Positions 33,181 to 45,114 of a DNA stretch of 64,000 nucleotides are shown piece after piece. The notes below the pieces were generated by a model that ran no database searches, had not been told where the DNA came from, and saw nothing but the letters and a program-made list of their open reading frames with translations. Source of the stretch: Gautieria morchelliformis (lineage: Eukaryota; Basidiomycota; Agaricomycetes; Gomphales; Gomphaceae); contig WHVA01000015.1 of NCBI GenBank assembly GCA_015179125.1, forward strand, positions 372,001-436,000, written 5' to 3'. The number at the start of each line of letters is the position of its first letter. Within the stretch, counting starts at the first letter, position 1. The translations under genes and the position numbers were made by a program.

Positions 33181-34554
33181 CCGGTTGTCATGACGCGTTT
33201 ATTTCCCATACTCAGATGCCCTGTTCTCCCATTTCTCACTCCACCTCCGTGTTCGTTCCGATCGCCCTCGCGGTGTTCAGCAACCGATCTTTGCTGTTCA
33301 CGCCATTTACCATAGCCATGCCGTCAAAGCACGATCGACATCTTTGGACTGACTTGGCAGTCATCGCTGAGCCTATCACCTCCTCTGCTCAACCCTCTTT
33401 CGATGATGTTCCTATGATCGGATTGTCATGACTTGTGTATTTCCTGGACCTTGTTATCCCCATTTCCCCTTTCGCCACTCCTCCCCCGTGTTCGCTTGGC
33501 TTCTCCCTCCACCTCGACCACTCCTGCCCTATGTCATCTCCGTTAGCCCTTCCTCGCATTTCGCCGAACAGCCACTCGCTGCTCGCATCATTCGCCAGCA
33601 GGCACACCATCAAATCACGATCGATATCCCTACCCAGCATGATGGCTCGTCAGTAGCTCCATCAGCTTCTCGGTCCAACCCCCTTTTTGTGTTCATATGA
33701 GCAGGGTGCTTTCGCGGGACGTCCTACCCATAGGTCGTGTGGGATCAACCCAGCAGATGAAGAACCCGTGCAGGGCGGTGTATATGCGGGCCCCAAGACA
33801 TGATTTCATACATAGGTGCCTTCGCCACCTTCACTCTCCGTCGTTTCATGTTCGCACTCTTCCCTCACTCTATTGTATGTTTATTCCATCTACTTAGTAT
33901 CATGACTGCACACCCCTATCCAACCCTGACTCACGATGGCCTCTTTCCTATTCGCTGATACCTTACGAGCATTCGATATAAGTAGTTTACATTCACATGT
34001 ATATTCTCCAGTTCAATTATCATACGTCGTCCATCTTGTGCAAACTTGATCTCACTGTGATCATCGTCTTGAGCCTTCTCCTAGAGATTTCTATCTTGGA
34101 CCAGAAGAGGACTTAGGCATCACTGGTGAGTTCTCATACTTCATCTTCATTACCTTAGCCTTCGAACCATCTTCTGTGCTGTTGGCGAAGGGCTCCGAAG
34201 GAGCACCTTCGCCGGTGAAGGGATTGTCACTACTTAGACAACCCTTCTGTGACACCTTGCACGTTACATCATCAAGTGCCACGGGCTATTTCGCTACAAC
34301 TGTAGATAGGGCGAGCTCCGCTCGGGCAGCCCTCTTATCTCATGAACATTTATTGGTTCACCTATTCGCCGAACGGCATACTTATTCACACAAGTCATTC
34401 GGGCGAGGGACTTTCTCACGCCTACCACAACACCCAAACGCAAAAACCCACCCTTTTCCTGCCATACACACCATATACACACTTTACTGGTGTACCGCTG
34501 ACTGCAGTCAGCGACTACACACAGCTTCTACAAAAAGAAGCGAGCCAAAAGTCG

Positions 34555-36324
34555 ATGCCATCGAGCGTCGACCCCCAAGTGCCGGCCACGTCACAGGGCC
34601 GCACAAGAGCAAGCAACCCCCAGCAGCCCAGCAGTAAGACTAGAGCTGAGCTACTGACAGAGCCAAATGCGTCAGTGAGAACCAGAGAACAAGCAAGACA
34701 GTACCTCGACAGATACGGGTACCTCGCAAAAGATGACCCCATATCGACGGAGCAACTCAGTTACGCTATGCTCTCATTAATGCACAACGCAAGTGGAAAG
34801 ACTCTACAGGAAGGCGCCAGAGCGGTGGCAATACTCATGATAGAGGATGCGGCAAAGGCAGTGGGGATGGTGGTGAGGCAGCATGTTGAGCGGAGCCTCG
34901 AGGCAATCCTCAGCAAGGTGGAGACGGCGATAGATGATGCAAAGGCCGCAACAGAAATCGCGAAAGAGACAGCAGGGGACGCGAGCAACCTGGTGGAGCA
35001 CTTGAACATCATGGGCAGGTTGAGGGAGCAGGAAGTAGGAAGCGGACAAGGAAATGTGTCCTACGCGGCCGCACTCAAGGGTAATGTACCACTATCACAT
35101 CCCAATAACCTAGCGAAGGCAAAGGCAAGAGCGAAGCAGATACTGATAGACTCGGACACGCAAGGGGAACAGGGCACACTCGGTGACCTAACGGAGCGGG
35201 AGCTAGTAGCTAAGGCGAACGAGGCTGTCGGCAACCGAGAAGGGGACCACGACTCGGTCGACATAGTTTTTATCGGGGCCAAGAAACTGGCGAACGGAGG
35301 GATCGTGTTCGACCTGGACACAGAAGAAGCAGCGAAGTGGATCCAACAAAACAAGGAGAGCTTCCTCAGCAAGTTCAGCGATACGGCCACAATAAAAGAC
35401 AGAGCTCTGTCCGTGATAGTGGAATACGTACCGCTGGGACATGCACCTGATGCACTCGCAGAAATGAGAAAGATAGAGCGAGACTCGAAATTACCCGTCG
35501 TGTCCCTGCTGTCAACGCGATGGATAAAGCCCATACACAGGAGGGCACTGGGGCAAAAGTCTGCTCACATCATCGCAAAATTCGCCACCACCGAGGCCGC
35601 GAACCAAGGCATTAGGGATGGACTGATCATTGCCGGCAAGAGGACGTGGGCCAGGAGAATGAAGAGAGAGCCACGCCGCTGCTTGAAGTGCCAGAGATAT
35701 AACGCACGGCACATCGTGGCGGAGTGCAACGGTCAGGATACGTGCGGTACCTGCGGGATGGAGCATAGGACGGCAGAGTGTGAAGAGAGTGACCCACAAA
35801 AGTACAAGTGCGCGAACTGCGACGTGCGCGGGCACGCCTCATGGGACAGAACGTGCCCGGTCTTCAGGGCGGCATGCGTAGCGGCAGAGAGGAGCGATCC
35901 TGAGCACACGTACAAGTTCTTCCCGAATGAAAGTCCATGGACGTGGGAGCAACAAGGAATGGCGGAGAGGGTGGAAGATGCAGGCGAAATACTCCAGAGG
36001 GTGAGCGCCAGGGACGGCAGGAGAGAGGAAGCAGAAGAGACAAGAATCCACGTTGAACGGCGAGAGGACCAGGAACGCCGAGAGGTCACACAGCCTAGAG
36101 AGGACGGCCCTCAGGACAGAGGGCGGTCGGAACACAGAGGAGGCGCGCTGGGAGACAGGAGAAGAGCAAACCCCCAGGTGGGACACAGAGACCCAGGGTG
36201 GCAAAGGCGGGAGACTGGAGGCGGTAGACAGAGCCGATTAGACGATTACGGAATTGGGAGCAGCCGCGAGCGGACACAAGGGAGAGATGGAAACGCAGAT
36301 GACATCAACCTGCACCGAGGATGA
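34555..36324 (+). CDS. LINE ORF1 RNA-binding protein
   Basis: 589 residues from the first ATG inside the element (MPSSVDPQVPATSQGR); the frame is open further upstream only because it runs back into the host LTR. A helical middle (ASGKTLQEGARAVAILMIED, VEHLNIMGRLREQEV) may be a coiled coil. Residues about 370-440 carry CCHC-type knuckles (CLKCQRYNARHIVAEC, CGTCGMEHRTAEC, CANCDVRGHASWDRTC). The tail is Arg/Glu-rich. Such proteins coat LINE RNA. Its stop codon overlaps the ORF2 start as ATGA (36321-36324), a usual termination-reinitiation arrangement in this group. The frame is intact. Confidence 0.88.
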   Translation: MPSSVDPQVPATSQGRTRASNPQQPSSKTRAELLTEPNASVRTREQARQYLDRYGYLAKDDPISTEQLSYAMLSLMHNASGKTLQEGARAVAILMIEDAAKAVGMVVRQHVERSLEAILSKVETAIDDAKAATEIAKETAGDASNLVEHLNIMGRLREQEVGSGQGNVSYAAALKGNVPLSHPNNLAKAKARAKQILIDSDTQGEQGTLGDLTERELVAKANEAVGNREGDHDSVDIVFIGAKKLANGGIVFDLDTEEAAKWIQQNKESFLSKFSDTATIKDRALSVIVEYVPLGHAPDALAEMRKIERDSKLPVVSLLSTRWIKPIHRRALGQKSAHIIAKFATTEAANQGIRDGLIIAGKRTWARRMKREPRRCLKCQRYNARHIVAECNGQDTCGTCGMEHRTAECEESDPQKYKCANCDVRGHASWDRTCPVFRAACVAAERSDPEHTYKFFPNESPWTWEQQGMAERVEDAGEILQRVSARDGRREEAEETRIHVERREDQERREVTQPREDGPQDRGRSEHRGGALGDRRRANPQVGHRDPGWQRRETGGGRQSRLDDYGIGSSRERTQGRDGNADDINLHRG

Positions 36325-39300
36325 CAGGGGACAGCTGACACATCACAAAACTAAGGGTCAGACAACAGAACGTCAATAAATCACTAACAGCAACGTCGGA
36401 AATACTAGCTAAGTACTCACCAGACCATTATGACATCCTCGCGATCCAAGAACCGCATATTGACTTCCTAGGCAATGCCAGGGCCACTCCCAGCTGGTAC
36501 TCGGTATACCTGGCGACCCACTTCCAAGACAAAGAAAAGCGCACGAGATTGATGATACTGGTAAGCAAGAAGATCGCAACGGGCGTATGGAGAGCGGTAG
36601 AAATAGGGACGCCGGACGTCACAGCAATAAAAATCAAAACAAATATGGATGAGGTGCTGGTCATAAACATCTATGCTGACTGCACACAATCGGACAGCAT
36701 AAGAGCCATGCAGGAGTATGTGCAGAGAAGCGCAGTGGAAGAAAGCACGCAAGGACAAGAGGCAGCAGGTATGGTATGGTTAGGCGACTTCAGCGGAACT
36801 CGCACCTGTTTACCAGAGCCAACCTAGACGAAGCACAGGTTCTGTTGGACGCGATCGCAGAGCACGACCTACACATGGCTCTGCCAAAGGACACGCCCAC
36901 ACTTAAGGCAATGGCGACCAGAAATTACACCCGCACAGATAACGTATTTGTTTCCTCCTCATTGATAGAGAGCTTAATCAGTTGTAAGACAGCACCGGAA
37001 GACCAACCCCCCAAAAGCGACCACTTCCCGGTCGACACTACACTTGACGTCACCGTCAGGGCAAGCACGCAGCCACCCAAGTCAAACTACAGACAAGTCG
37101 ACTGGAATGAGTACAGCAAACAACTTGGAGTGAGGCTCGGGGAAACGATCAGCGAACCAGCTCCGACCACCCCGCAACAGTTCCACCGCCTCCTGCAAGC
37201 GCCAACAGACGCCATAGCAGCCACCACGGAAGAGCTAGTGCCGAAGAGCAAGCCATCACCTTATGTAAAGCGATGGTGGTCGCTGCAGTTAACGCGTGCC
37301 AGAGCTGACACCAGGCGGCTGGGCAGGAGAGCTTATGCACGATGCAATGACCCGGCGGATGCAGCGCATGAGGTGTACAGAGTCGCAAGAAACAAATATG
37401 CGGAGGCCATCGAGAAGTCAAAGAAAGACCATTGGAAGGACTTCCTCGATAGCATAGACCAGAGAACAATCTGGACAGCGCATAGATACGCTTCAGCGGA
37501 CACAACTGATGGGGGGCGTGCTCGCATACCAACGCTAACGATAGTACAAGCAAATGGGACGCGAACGGTCGCAGAGACCAACGACCAAAAAGCTGACTTG
37601 CTATTCGACACATTCTTCCCAAAACCGGGTGTCAACACCGAGAGCATCCCGCCAGACTACGAGTACCCAGCCCCAGCATTTGAGTACGAGCCGATATCCG
37701 ATGCACAGATACGCAGGGCCGTAGACAAGCTCAACCCGTTTAAAGCCCCAGGAGAGAATGGTATCCCGAATATACTCATAAAACAGTGTATTGATGTGCT
37801 CCTGCCCTATATAGGACCCCTCTACTGGGCCACGTTCGAACTCAAGACTTACCCGGCAGAGTGGAGAGACTCGATCACGAGGGTCCTCCGCAAGCCAGGA
37901 AAAGCTGATTACACAGTTCCGGGAGCGTACAGACCAATAGCACTATTAGACACAATAGGAAAGGTGCTATCAGCCTGTGTGGCGGAGGACTTGGTGAAGA
38001 TGACCAAGAAACACTGTTTACTGCCCGACAACCATTTTGGCTGCAGACCAGGGAGAACGACTACGGACGCGGTACACTACATAGTAGCAGAAGCGAAGGA
38101 TGCGTGGAGGCGAGGGAAAGTAATGGGAGTGCTGTATCTGGACATCAAGGGGGCTTTCCTGAGCATCATCTTGGACAGACTCACTCACAACATGCGCAGA
38201 TGAGGGGTACCGGTCGAGTACACCGACTGGATACGCAGAAAGGTTCAAAATAGGCTCACAACGGTTAGCTTCGATGACCACACCTCTGCGACCAGACCGA
38301 TAGGGCGCGGCATGGACCAAGGGTGCCCCCTGTCCGCCATCGCCTACCAGTTCTATAACAGAGACCTGCTGGACATAGTGCAGAGGGAAAAGGGGGAGGG
38401 CAGCGTAGGCTTCGTGGACGACACGACCATCATAGCGGAAGGGGCCGACTTTCGAGAAGCTTTCAGCAGGCTGACAGACATAATGGTCAGACTGGATGGG
38501 GCATGCAGCTGGGCCGAGAGGCATGAGTGCCAGTTCGCAATGGACAAGTTCACGCTAATGGGGCTCACAAGACGCAGAGAGAACGACCCCACAAAGACGA
38601 ACAAAACCAGATCGGTGGTCAGACCGTCAATAAGAATCAGTGAACACGTCATAGAACCCACAGCGATGCACAAGCTCCTGGGGGTGATCATAGACCAGGA
38701 GCTGAGATTTAAGGAACACACAAACTATGCGCTGAAGAAGGGGGAAGCATACATCGACCAATACAGGAGGTTGGCAAGGCCGACCAAAGGAATTACAGCT
38801 AAGCATATGAGAACTTACTATCTAACCGTGGCAGTGCCAAAATTGCTTTACGCCGCTGATGTGTTTCTTATACCAGCAAGCAAAAGGGGCAAGGGGACCA
38901 AGGGAAAGATAAATAAGCTAGCACGGATACAAAGGCAAGCGGCGCTGGACATTACAGGGGCCCTCAGAACAACAGCCACAGATACACTCGAAGCGCATGC
39001 CAACCTCATGCCGTTCCCAATGCTGGTGTCCAAGCTGGTACACAAGGCAGCAGTGAGGCTGGAATGCCTACCAGACGGTCACCCGCTTGCGACAAAAGTA
39101 AGGAAAGCAGCGAAAAGATACGTACAGCGCCACCGGTCGCCGCTCCACGAGGTCCTGCATGCTGACAGACTAAACCCAGACAAGATGGAAAAGATCCAGA
39201 CAGTCGTATTCGGACCAAAGTGGACCCCAGCCTTCAGCACACGGATTCCATACGACAAGGAACAGGCGATTGAGCAGATAGAGACAGAAAGAGTGGAAGT

Positions 39301-40248
39301 GATCGTCTTTTCGGACGGATCATGTTTAGAAGGCGGAATTGGGGCGGCAGCGGTGTTATACAGGAACGGAGGGAACAGAGATCGGCGCGGCTGTACATGG
39401 GGCCAGAAAGCGAACACACAGTGTTCGAGGCAGAGCTGGCGGGGGCGGCAATGGGAGTCAAAATGCTAAAAGCGGAGAGGAGCGACAGCTACGTAGTTGC
39501 CCTGGACAACCAGGCGGCAATCCGAACAACCAGAAAGGAGAGCGCCATACCAGGGCAATATCTAGTCAACGCGGTACACAGACAAATTCAGGATGTCGTC
39601 GAGCAGCAGGCGGGAGCGAGTGTGGTGATGAGGTGGGTACCGGGACACGAGGGGGTAGAAGGAAACGAAAGGGCAGATGCAGAGGCGAAGAGGGCAGCAA
39701 AGGGAGAGACCAGCGACGAGCAAGAAATACCGATAGAGTGTCAGGGAGTCCTACCGATAAGCAGAGCGGCCGAGACGCAGAGACACAGCATCGAGCTAAA
39801 GCGGCAGGCGAGGGCAGCATTCGCTAAGTCACCCAGAGCACAGTTTGCACTTGAAATTGACCCTACAATGCCTTCCGCAGCGTTCTCAAAGATAACTCAG
39901 AACATGCCGCGAAAGCACACGAGCATACTCATACAGCTCAGGACGGGCCACATAGCGCTGAACAAGCACATGCACAAGATAGGCAAAGCTGACTCACCGA
40001 TGTGCCCTGCATGCCGAAACGCGCCAGAAACGGTTCATCACTATCTGTTTCGATGCCCAACTTACAGCGGGCCTAGGAAGACGTTGGAAAAGAGTCTCAG
40101 AAGGGGAGCCAAGTCGGTGAAGACACTCCTAGGGGGGCACAGAGCCATGGAACACTTGTTCAGATACATACACGAAACAGGACGGTTCGAGAAGTCGCAT
40201 GGGAGCATGACGCTTCTGAAGGAAACACGAGAAGGAGGCAGGAAATGA
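36321..40248 (+). pseudogene. LINE ORF2 (endonuclease, reverse transcriptase, RNase H), disabled
   Basis: Would make nicks and reverse-transcribe the LINE RNA. Endonuclease blocks: DILAIQEPHIDFLGNA, LVINIYADCT and KSDHFPV. Reverse transcriptase: NPFKAPGENGIPNIL, YRPIALLDTIGKVL, VLYLDIKGAF, GMDQGCPLSA and the catalytic GFVDDTTI. RNase H: VIVFSDGSCLEGGIGAAAVL, FEAELAGAAMG, VALDNQAAI and WVPGHEGVEGNERADAEAK. End: CPACRNAPETVHHYLFRC. Defects: a TGA six codons in (36336-36338); a frame change near 36795, with loss of the expected NRHHPxWD part of the endonuclease after GDF; a TGA at 38201-38203 where a CGA Arg would fit; and a frame change near 39360 inside RNase H. Confidence 0.88.
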
Positions 40249-40932
40249 GATGGGACAAGCAGAGAAATCTTAGAAGGGAGAACACACCATGTTGGGTGCA
40301 TTGATGCTCCTGCACCAAAATCAAGCATAATATATCCAATTTGTTGTGTGCTTTCTCAATTTCTTCTCATGTTATTCTTGTATCATGCATCCATTTCTCT
40401 GGTTATTTTCGAAATTTTCCACTCACTCCCTGTCTCTCTATTTCATTTTGTTATTCCTACTTTCACAAGCGGCTGCACCAGCGGAGTCTGAAATGACTTC
40501 GACGCGCGAGCTCTTGGGCGCTAAAGGGCCGGGTAGTAGTACATGCGCAGTGAAACAGTTTCCCCCTCTCTCAGTGACAACTAAATTCACTGAGAGAGTG
40601 AATTAATTTCTAGTCTATTCTTTTGAGCAACAAGTCCATACCTACTGCCTATAATTCCTGTCCTCTACACACCAACCCCGCCCAAACAGGCACGGACATA
40701 CCCAGGGCCACGCCCGCGAGGTACAAGCTGAGACAGAGATCGAGAGGCGAGAAGGAAACAATTGGAGACAAAACATGTACACACCATCTTACATAGGGCG
40801 CGGCCCCAAAAGACAATAAATTGGAATTTAAAAAATAAAAATAAAATAAAAATAAAATAAAAAGTCATTCGGGCATTCGCTGTGTTCACTAATACACGAT
40901 ATTAACGCCTAAAAACCAATCTTGACACCGGT

Positions 40933-42984
40933 CTTGTTACAGGTTGGGGATACCGCTCGGTCCCGCCCCCTTGCGCTGAACGGTTTGTAGTTTTGCAGGC
41001 TCCTCGCTGTTCGCGACCTTGACTCCTTTGATCGTTGTTTTCCAGAGTCTGGGCGCGGATAGTCGTCCCGTTTTCTCAGCGTATTTTTGAAGTCTTCTTT
41101 GGGGCACAGCGAATTCCTACGCTCCTCGTACTGTCTCAGGTGTTCCGCTTGTTCAAACCTCTCTGCGGCCTCTTCCAGGGTTACAAGGTTCGTGTATTCG
41201 TCAGACATTCCAGCTTTCGTCCATTCTAATCTCAGGTAGCTATTTGCGCCGTTCCACAGCTGCTGGACGAGGTGAAACTCCATTATATCGGGCAGCCTTG
41301 TTGCTAGGGAGCATAGATTCCGTATGAATTCCCGGATCGTCTTCTTTCCTTGGGAGGCCTCATAGAACTTGGTGCGCATTTGTTGTCTGAACCGTGCTGG
41401 GAAGCAGAAGTCAAACAGCTCTTTTCCTAGCGTCTCGACCGTATATGAGTCAGCCTGTGGAGCCACGAAGGTCATGTAGTATTTCGCCGCTTTTCCTTTC
41501 ATGAATTTTTTCATATGTCTTACGCGGAATTTCTTAGGGAAGTCAGTCATTTCAAACCAGTTGTTAACCTCGAAGGTCCATTGTTCGAACGCGTTGAAGT
41601 CAGCAGAGCCGTCGTACGGATCCGACTCCGAGATTTTTACACTCGAAGCTTTCTTCACGCAACGTTTTAGTTTTTCATTGTAAGCTTGTTTCTTTCATTT
41701 AGCTCTGTATCTTGCCATTGAGTCACTTAAGGAAGTAGTATCCGACTCGTCTGAATCAATGTCAAGGTCCGCGGGGGGGGATTTCTTCCTGAACAGCGTT
41801 TTTGCAAGGTATCCGTCCCGTGGTATCTGCGCAATTGCAGGAGGCTGATATCTGTGTGGTAGGGATGGTTGAGCCGTATCGCCTGGCTTCATATTCCTCA
41901 ACTGGTAAACGCCAGGTAACACCACTGTAGTCCTCTTAGGGTGATGTAAGTTACCCCTTGCCTGTGGATCTGCGCTTATGTTGCCATTGAGAATGTGGTG
42001 TAGTTTCAAGGCGACTTGCTTGTCCGGTAGTACGTTGCAGTCCTCATCCGATTCCTCAGGCCTTGCTTCGGGGAGCGAAGTCGCCCTCCACTTCCCCTTT
42101 TCTTTTGCCGTGAGACGCGATCCGTGCGGCCTCTTTGACATCATGGTTAGCTCCGAGGTGACGTTATCTGTTGAGGTTACAGAGGTCTCATGACTTTCGG
42201 TGGGCAGGTTTTCTACTAGGTCAGCCCGTCTCCTTATCATATTGCGCAGAGTTTCAGAATCCATATCCTTTATTATTCCCATCATAAAGGTCTTGTACAC
42301 GTCCAGCTCGTCGACCTTTGGTCTACGGGCGGCGCGACGCCTCGATTTGCCCCTAGCTGGCTCAATTGCCCAACCCTCTGGGATTGTCCCAAAAGGGTCT
42401 TCTGATCCATTGTAGTCAGACCACCTGGGCGTTAAGGGGTGTTCCTCTTCTTTCTCCGTTCCTTCCGTCGCTGACTCGTCGTTGGAAAACCAGCCAGGGA
42501 AGAATAGCAACTCGTTGTGACTATTGGCTTTCGTCGGTGAGCCGTCACCCTGATCGTGCTTTCCCTCGGGCTCCGAGCCGCTCTCAGTGGGGGACGTGTA
42601 GTTGTTCAAGCCCGGCAGCGGGTATCTAGATGTCCTCTCGGACATATCGTCTGCTCCGTCCGCTATGCGGGGGCGACTGAGCGTGCATCCAACGCCGGGG
42701 GCGTGAGCACCGCTCGCTGCTCCAGCATCGACCCCGGGAGCGAGCGAGCTGTCGTCGACGGGGTCGACGACTAATCTAGAGGTGGCCGTTGCAGGCTCAC
42801 CCTCTCTTCCGACGTAGTCGGGCACAGGTGAGATGGACCGACTTACCGAAGTGAGTGGGCTAATCTCAGTCGTTCTGGGATCATTCGAAGATTCTTCGAC
42901 ATCCCGCGGAGTGCTTCCGCTGTTCGACGGCGCCGTTGGGTGGTGGTGAGGCTCAGCGTAGCTTCTTCCGGAGCGAGTCACCAT
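40933..42984 (-). CDS. Gypsy gag (fossil)
   Basis: Two consecutive minus-strand frames. The N-terminal one (41695-42984) starts MVTRSGRSYAEPHHHPTAPS and is long, charged and unassigned. The second (to 41658) carries the capsid-type core: SADFNAFEQWTFEVNNWF, KGKAAKYYMTFVAP, FDFCFPARFRQQMRTKF. The matching nucleocapsid knuckle lies on the far side of the nested insertion at about 33.1 kb. Part of the element at 28451-43320. Confidence 0.8.
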
Positions 42985-43128
42985 GTTCCTATTTCAAGTT
43001 GTTAGAAAAAATTTGGATTTTGGGTACTCAACAGCAGGTGATCAGTCCGTGTCGAGTTCGATGTTGACGGTGAGTAGGTTAAAAAATGTAAAGAAGTGTG
43101 AGTCGGAGCTCAAAGTATAGCGACAGAC

Positions 43129-43320
43129 TGTCAAAACCGAGTTCTTAAGAGGTGCAGCACTCGTTATAACCAGTCTGAGTCAACCTTCGATAGGTGGGTG
43201 CTAAGAGTCTCGAATTATATACAGGAAATTTGTTCTGATCTTATATGTTTTTCTAGTTCTATCTTTAGCTGGTCGGAGTCTGTAAGGGCTCGGCGTTAGT
43301 AAGCTAGCCCGGTCCTTACA
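43129..43320 (-). mobile_element. Possible short 5' LTR of the 28.5-43.3 kb element
   Basis: On the minus strand it reads TGTAAGGACCGGGC...GTTTTGACA (192 bases), with a TATA-like GTATATAATTCG near 43207-43218, just upstream of gag. The start resembles the TGTAAGGACCCGG start of the 0.56-kb LTR family. No second copy is found, so the limits rest on TG...CA ends alone. Confidence 0.4.
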
Positions 43321-43847
43321 GCCTGGCACAAGCCGCGGCGTGCCAGACGCGTAATATCGGTGTTACAGGTGACCGACTCTGGTGACCCTCGCAAGTTCGT
43401 CTATTCGCAAAGGTCGTCTACGCATGTCACCGGCACATCTCACATGGTCATGGACAGGTGCCTTCCCTACACCATGACTCATGAACCAAGTCACGTTCAT
43501 CTGATAGGGTCGAAATTTACCGATCACTGCCACTCGCCAGATCTCACAACGGTACCTGTCTCACGAGGATGAGAACAAGGTCACTGTGATCACGGTGTTA
43601 TGGCTTTTCTCCAAAGTGCGCCGTGTTGACACGTACCACATCTAACGGTTCACCCATTCGGCTGGCGCGAGACGTGATCCATCTGTGAAGTCACACGTCA
43701 TCCCCAGTCTACATTCGAGACTCGTCAGTTATCAGTACCTAATCTAAATTCACCGCGCATCGAAGCCAAATTCACAAATACCACCAATACGCACACCAAC
43801 AATCTATATTTACAGTAAAATGTGGTCGACCGCCGCCACCGAAGTCA
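43321..43847. other. No gene recognised
   Basis: A 70-residue plus frame (43360-43572) has no motif. The stretch leads into the tandem duplication that opens the large inverted-repeat region. Confidence 0.4.
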
Positions 43848-44533
43848 TCGCTACTATGTTACCGTGTGATCATCACCGTATTGAAAGCGCCAATAATCCA
43901 GTCTTATCCGCACCACTCGGTATTCACCGCTCATCGCCAGGTGGGATCACACTCCTTGGCACCAAATCCAAATCCATTCCACGGTTCCACTGCCCTGGAA
44001 TCTGGAACCACAAGTTGTGGCGCGCCATCGTAAATCGCACCCGCAGGCGCGCTGCCACCACCGCCTTACAATTTCAATCTCCCCAATCTCCATACGTGCA
44101 CGAAATCACAACTAACCGGCTTCAAGGAGGATGCAACGTCGAGATTCACCAGCACCGGTCACTACCGGAATCCGATCCACCGAAGTCATCGCTACTATAG
44201 TATGTTACCGTGTGATCATCACCAGATTGAAAGCGCCAAGAAATTCTTATCCGCACCACTCCATGGTCACCGCCCATCACCAGATGGAATCACACACCCT
44301 TGGCACCAAATCCAAATCCATTGCACAGTTCCACTGCCCTGGAATCTGGAACCACAAGGTGTGGCGCGCCATCGTAAATCGCCCCCACAGGCGCAATGCC
44401 ACCGCCTTACAATTTCAATCTCCCCAATCTCCATATGTGCACGAAATGACCACTAGCCGGTTTCAAGAAGAGTGCAAATTCGAGATTCACCAGCATCAGT
44501 CACTACCGGAATCCGATCCACCGCCACCAACGT
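43848..44533 (+). repeat. Tandem duplication, unit about 343 bases
   Basis: Two head-to-tail copies (43848-44190 and about 44191-44533) of a unit containing CATCGTAAATCGC, CCGCCTTACAATTTCAATC and CACTACCGGAATCCGATCCA. A third, partial copy lies inverted at about 63620-63808. All copies keep an open frame ending in ...EIHQHQSLPESDPPPPT or similar, but codon evidence for a gene is weak. It forms the outer edge of the inverted repeat. Confidence 0.75.
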
Positions 44534-45114
44534 GATGCCAGCGGACTACCGAATAATTATTGCGTTGAGATCGGGGCATAAACTTGGATTAACGCCTGCA
44601 TGAGCGTGAACATGAACCCTGCTCGCACGTTGACGCCCGTATGAAGCGTACGGCGAACTTGAAGTCACCATCGCAGGTGAGTAAGCACAGATTAACAATC
44701 CTGCCTGAGCCGCCATATCCCTCTCCCCTTTACCCTTTCGCTCTCCCTTCCCTCCCCTCGTCGGCGCACCATGATGTACCCACTCCGATACCATATCCAT
44801 ACTCTTCTGCATTCAACATATCACCATATTTGTTATCTTATTGACTTATTGTTTACAGCAAAATTGAAGCTTATATGAACTGAGCGTGGGCTCGGATAAG
44901 GATCGACACTAACTTGTATACGAACTTTTGTTTCAATGAGGTGGCGTTCTGCGTGATTGGATGAATTGAGATGGGACCTTAGTCACCACTGTCGGATCCA
45001 CTGCAGTGGCTGTCTCGCCAATTCGAAGCTGCACCCATCGTGGTGCCAAGCAGCCCGATCTCCCAATTCTTATGCACAGGTTTGGATGGACAGATAACTG
45101 GTAGCACTTCCAAT

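Larger units (their letters stand above)
34405..40861 (+). mobile_element. Tad1-clade LINE, 6.5 kb, with target duplication
   Basis: Flanked by a 13-base duplication AAGTCATTCGGGC (34392-34404 and 40862-40874). It has ORF1 with three cysteine-rich knuckles, and ORF2 with endonuclease, reverse transcriptase, RNase H and a terminal CCHC-type motif. The 3' end is an (A4-5T)n tail, about 40829-40861. It appears full length at the 5' end, as about 150 bases of leader precede ORF1. ORF1 looks whole; ORF2 is disabled (see its entry). Inserted into the LTR at 33186-40927; the uninterrupted relative at 5795-6650 shows the empty site. Confidence 0.92.
33186..40927 (+). mobile_element. Solo LTR of another Gypsy-type family, split by a LINE
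   Basis: Starts TGTCATGACG and ends CAATCTTGACA; flanked by a perfect 5-base duplication CCGGT (33181-33185 and 40928-40932), which shows a true integration into the gag of the surrounding Gypsy element followed by loss of its internal region. Without the LINE it is about 1.28 kb. The first 70 bases recur about 240 bases on (33186 and 33426, both TGTCATGAC), an imperfect internal duplication. A diverged, uninterrupted relative lies at 5795-6650. Confidence 0.85.
28451..43320 (-). mobile_element. Ty3/Gypsy retrotransposon carrying nested insertions (fossil)
   Basis: Minus-strand order: possible 5' LTR (43129-43320), gag (42984 to about 40933), then after a large insertion the CCHC knuckle and linker (33180-32582), protease (32347-31862), reverse transcriptase and RNase H (31792-30170), integrase (30018-28624) and a C-terminal chromo-like end (about 28620-28460, WHVKRLETHCKSGKDAWFQV). 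Its gag is split by a solo LTR at 33186-40927 which itself holds a LINE. Remaining reading frames are long, so the element is of moderate age, but it is broken in several places and its 3' LTR is not found. Confidence 0.85.

Noticed and set aside
34342-34554. Extension of LINE ORF1 to the upstream ATG at 34342
   Set aside because: That ATG lies in the LTR, outside the 13-base target duplication, so the element's own start is 34555.
43820-44535. Possible gene ending ...QHQSLPESDPPPPT seen in each 343-base unit
   Set aside because: Conservation of the frame is explained by recent duplication; no domain, and the outer flanks differ between copies. Left as a repeat.
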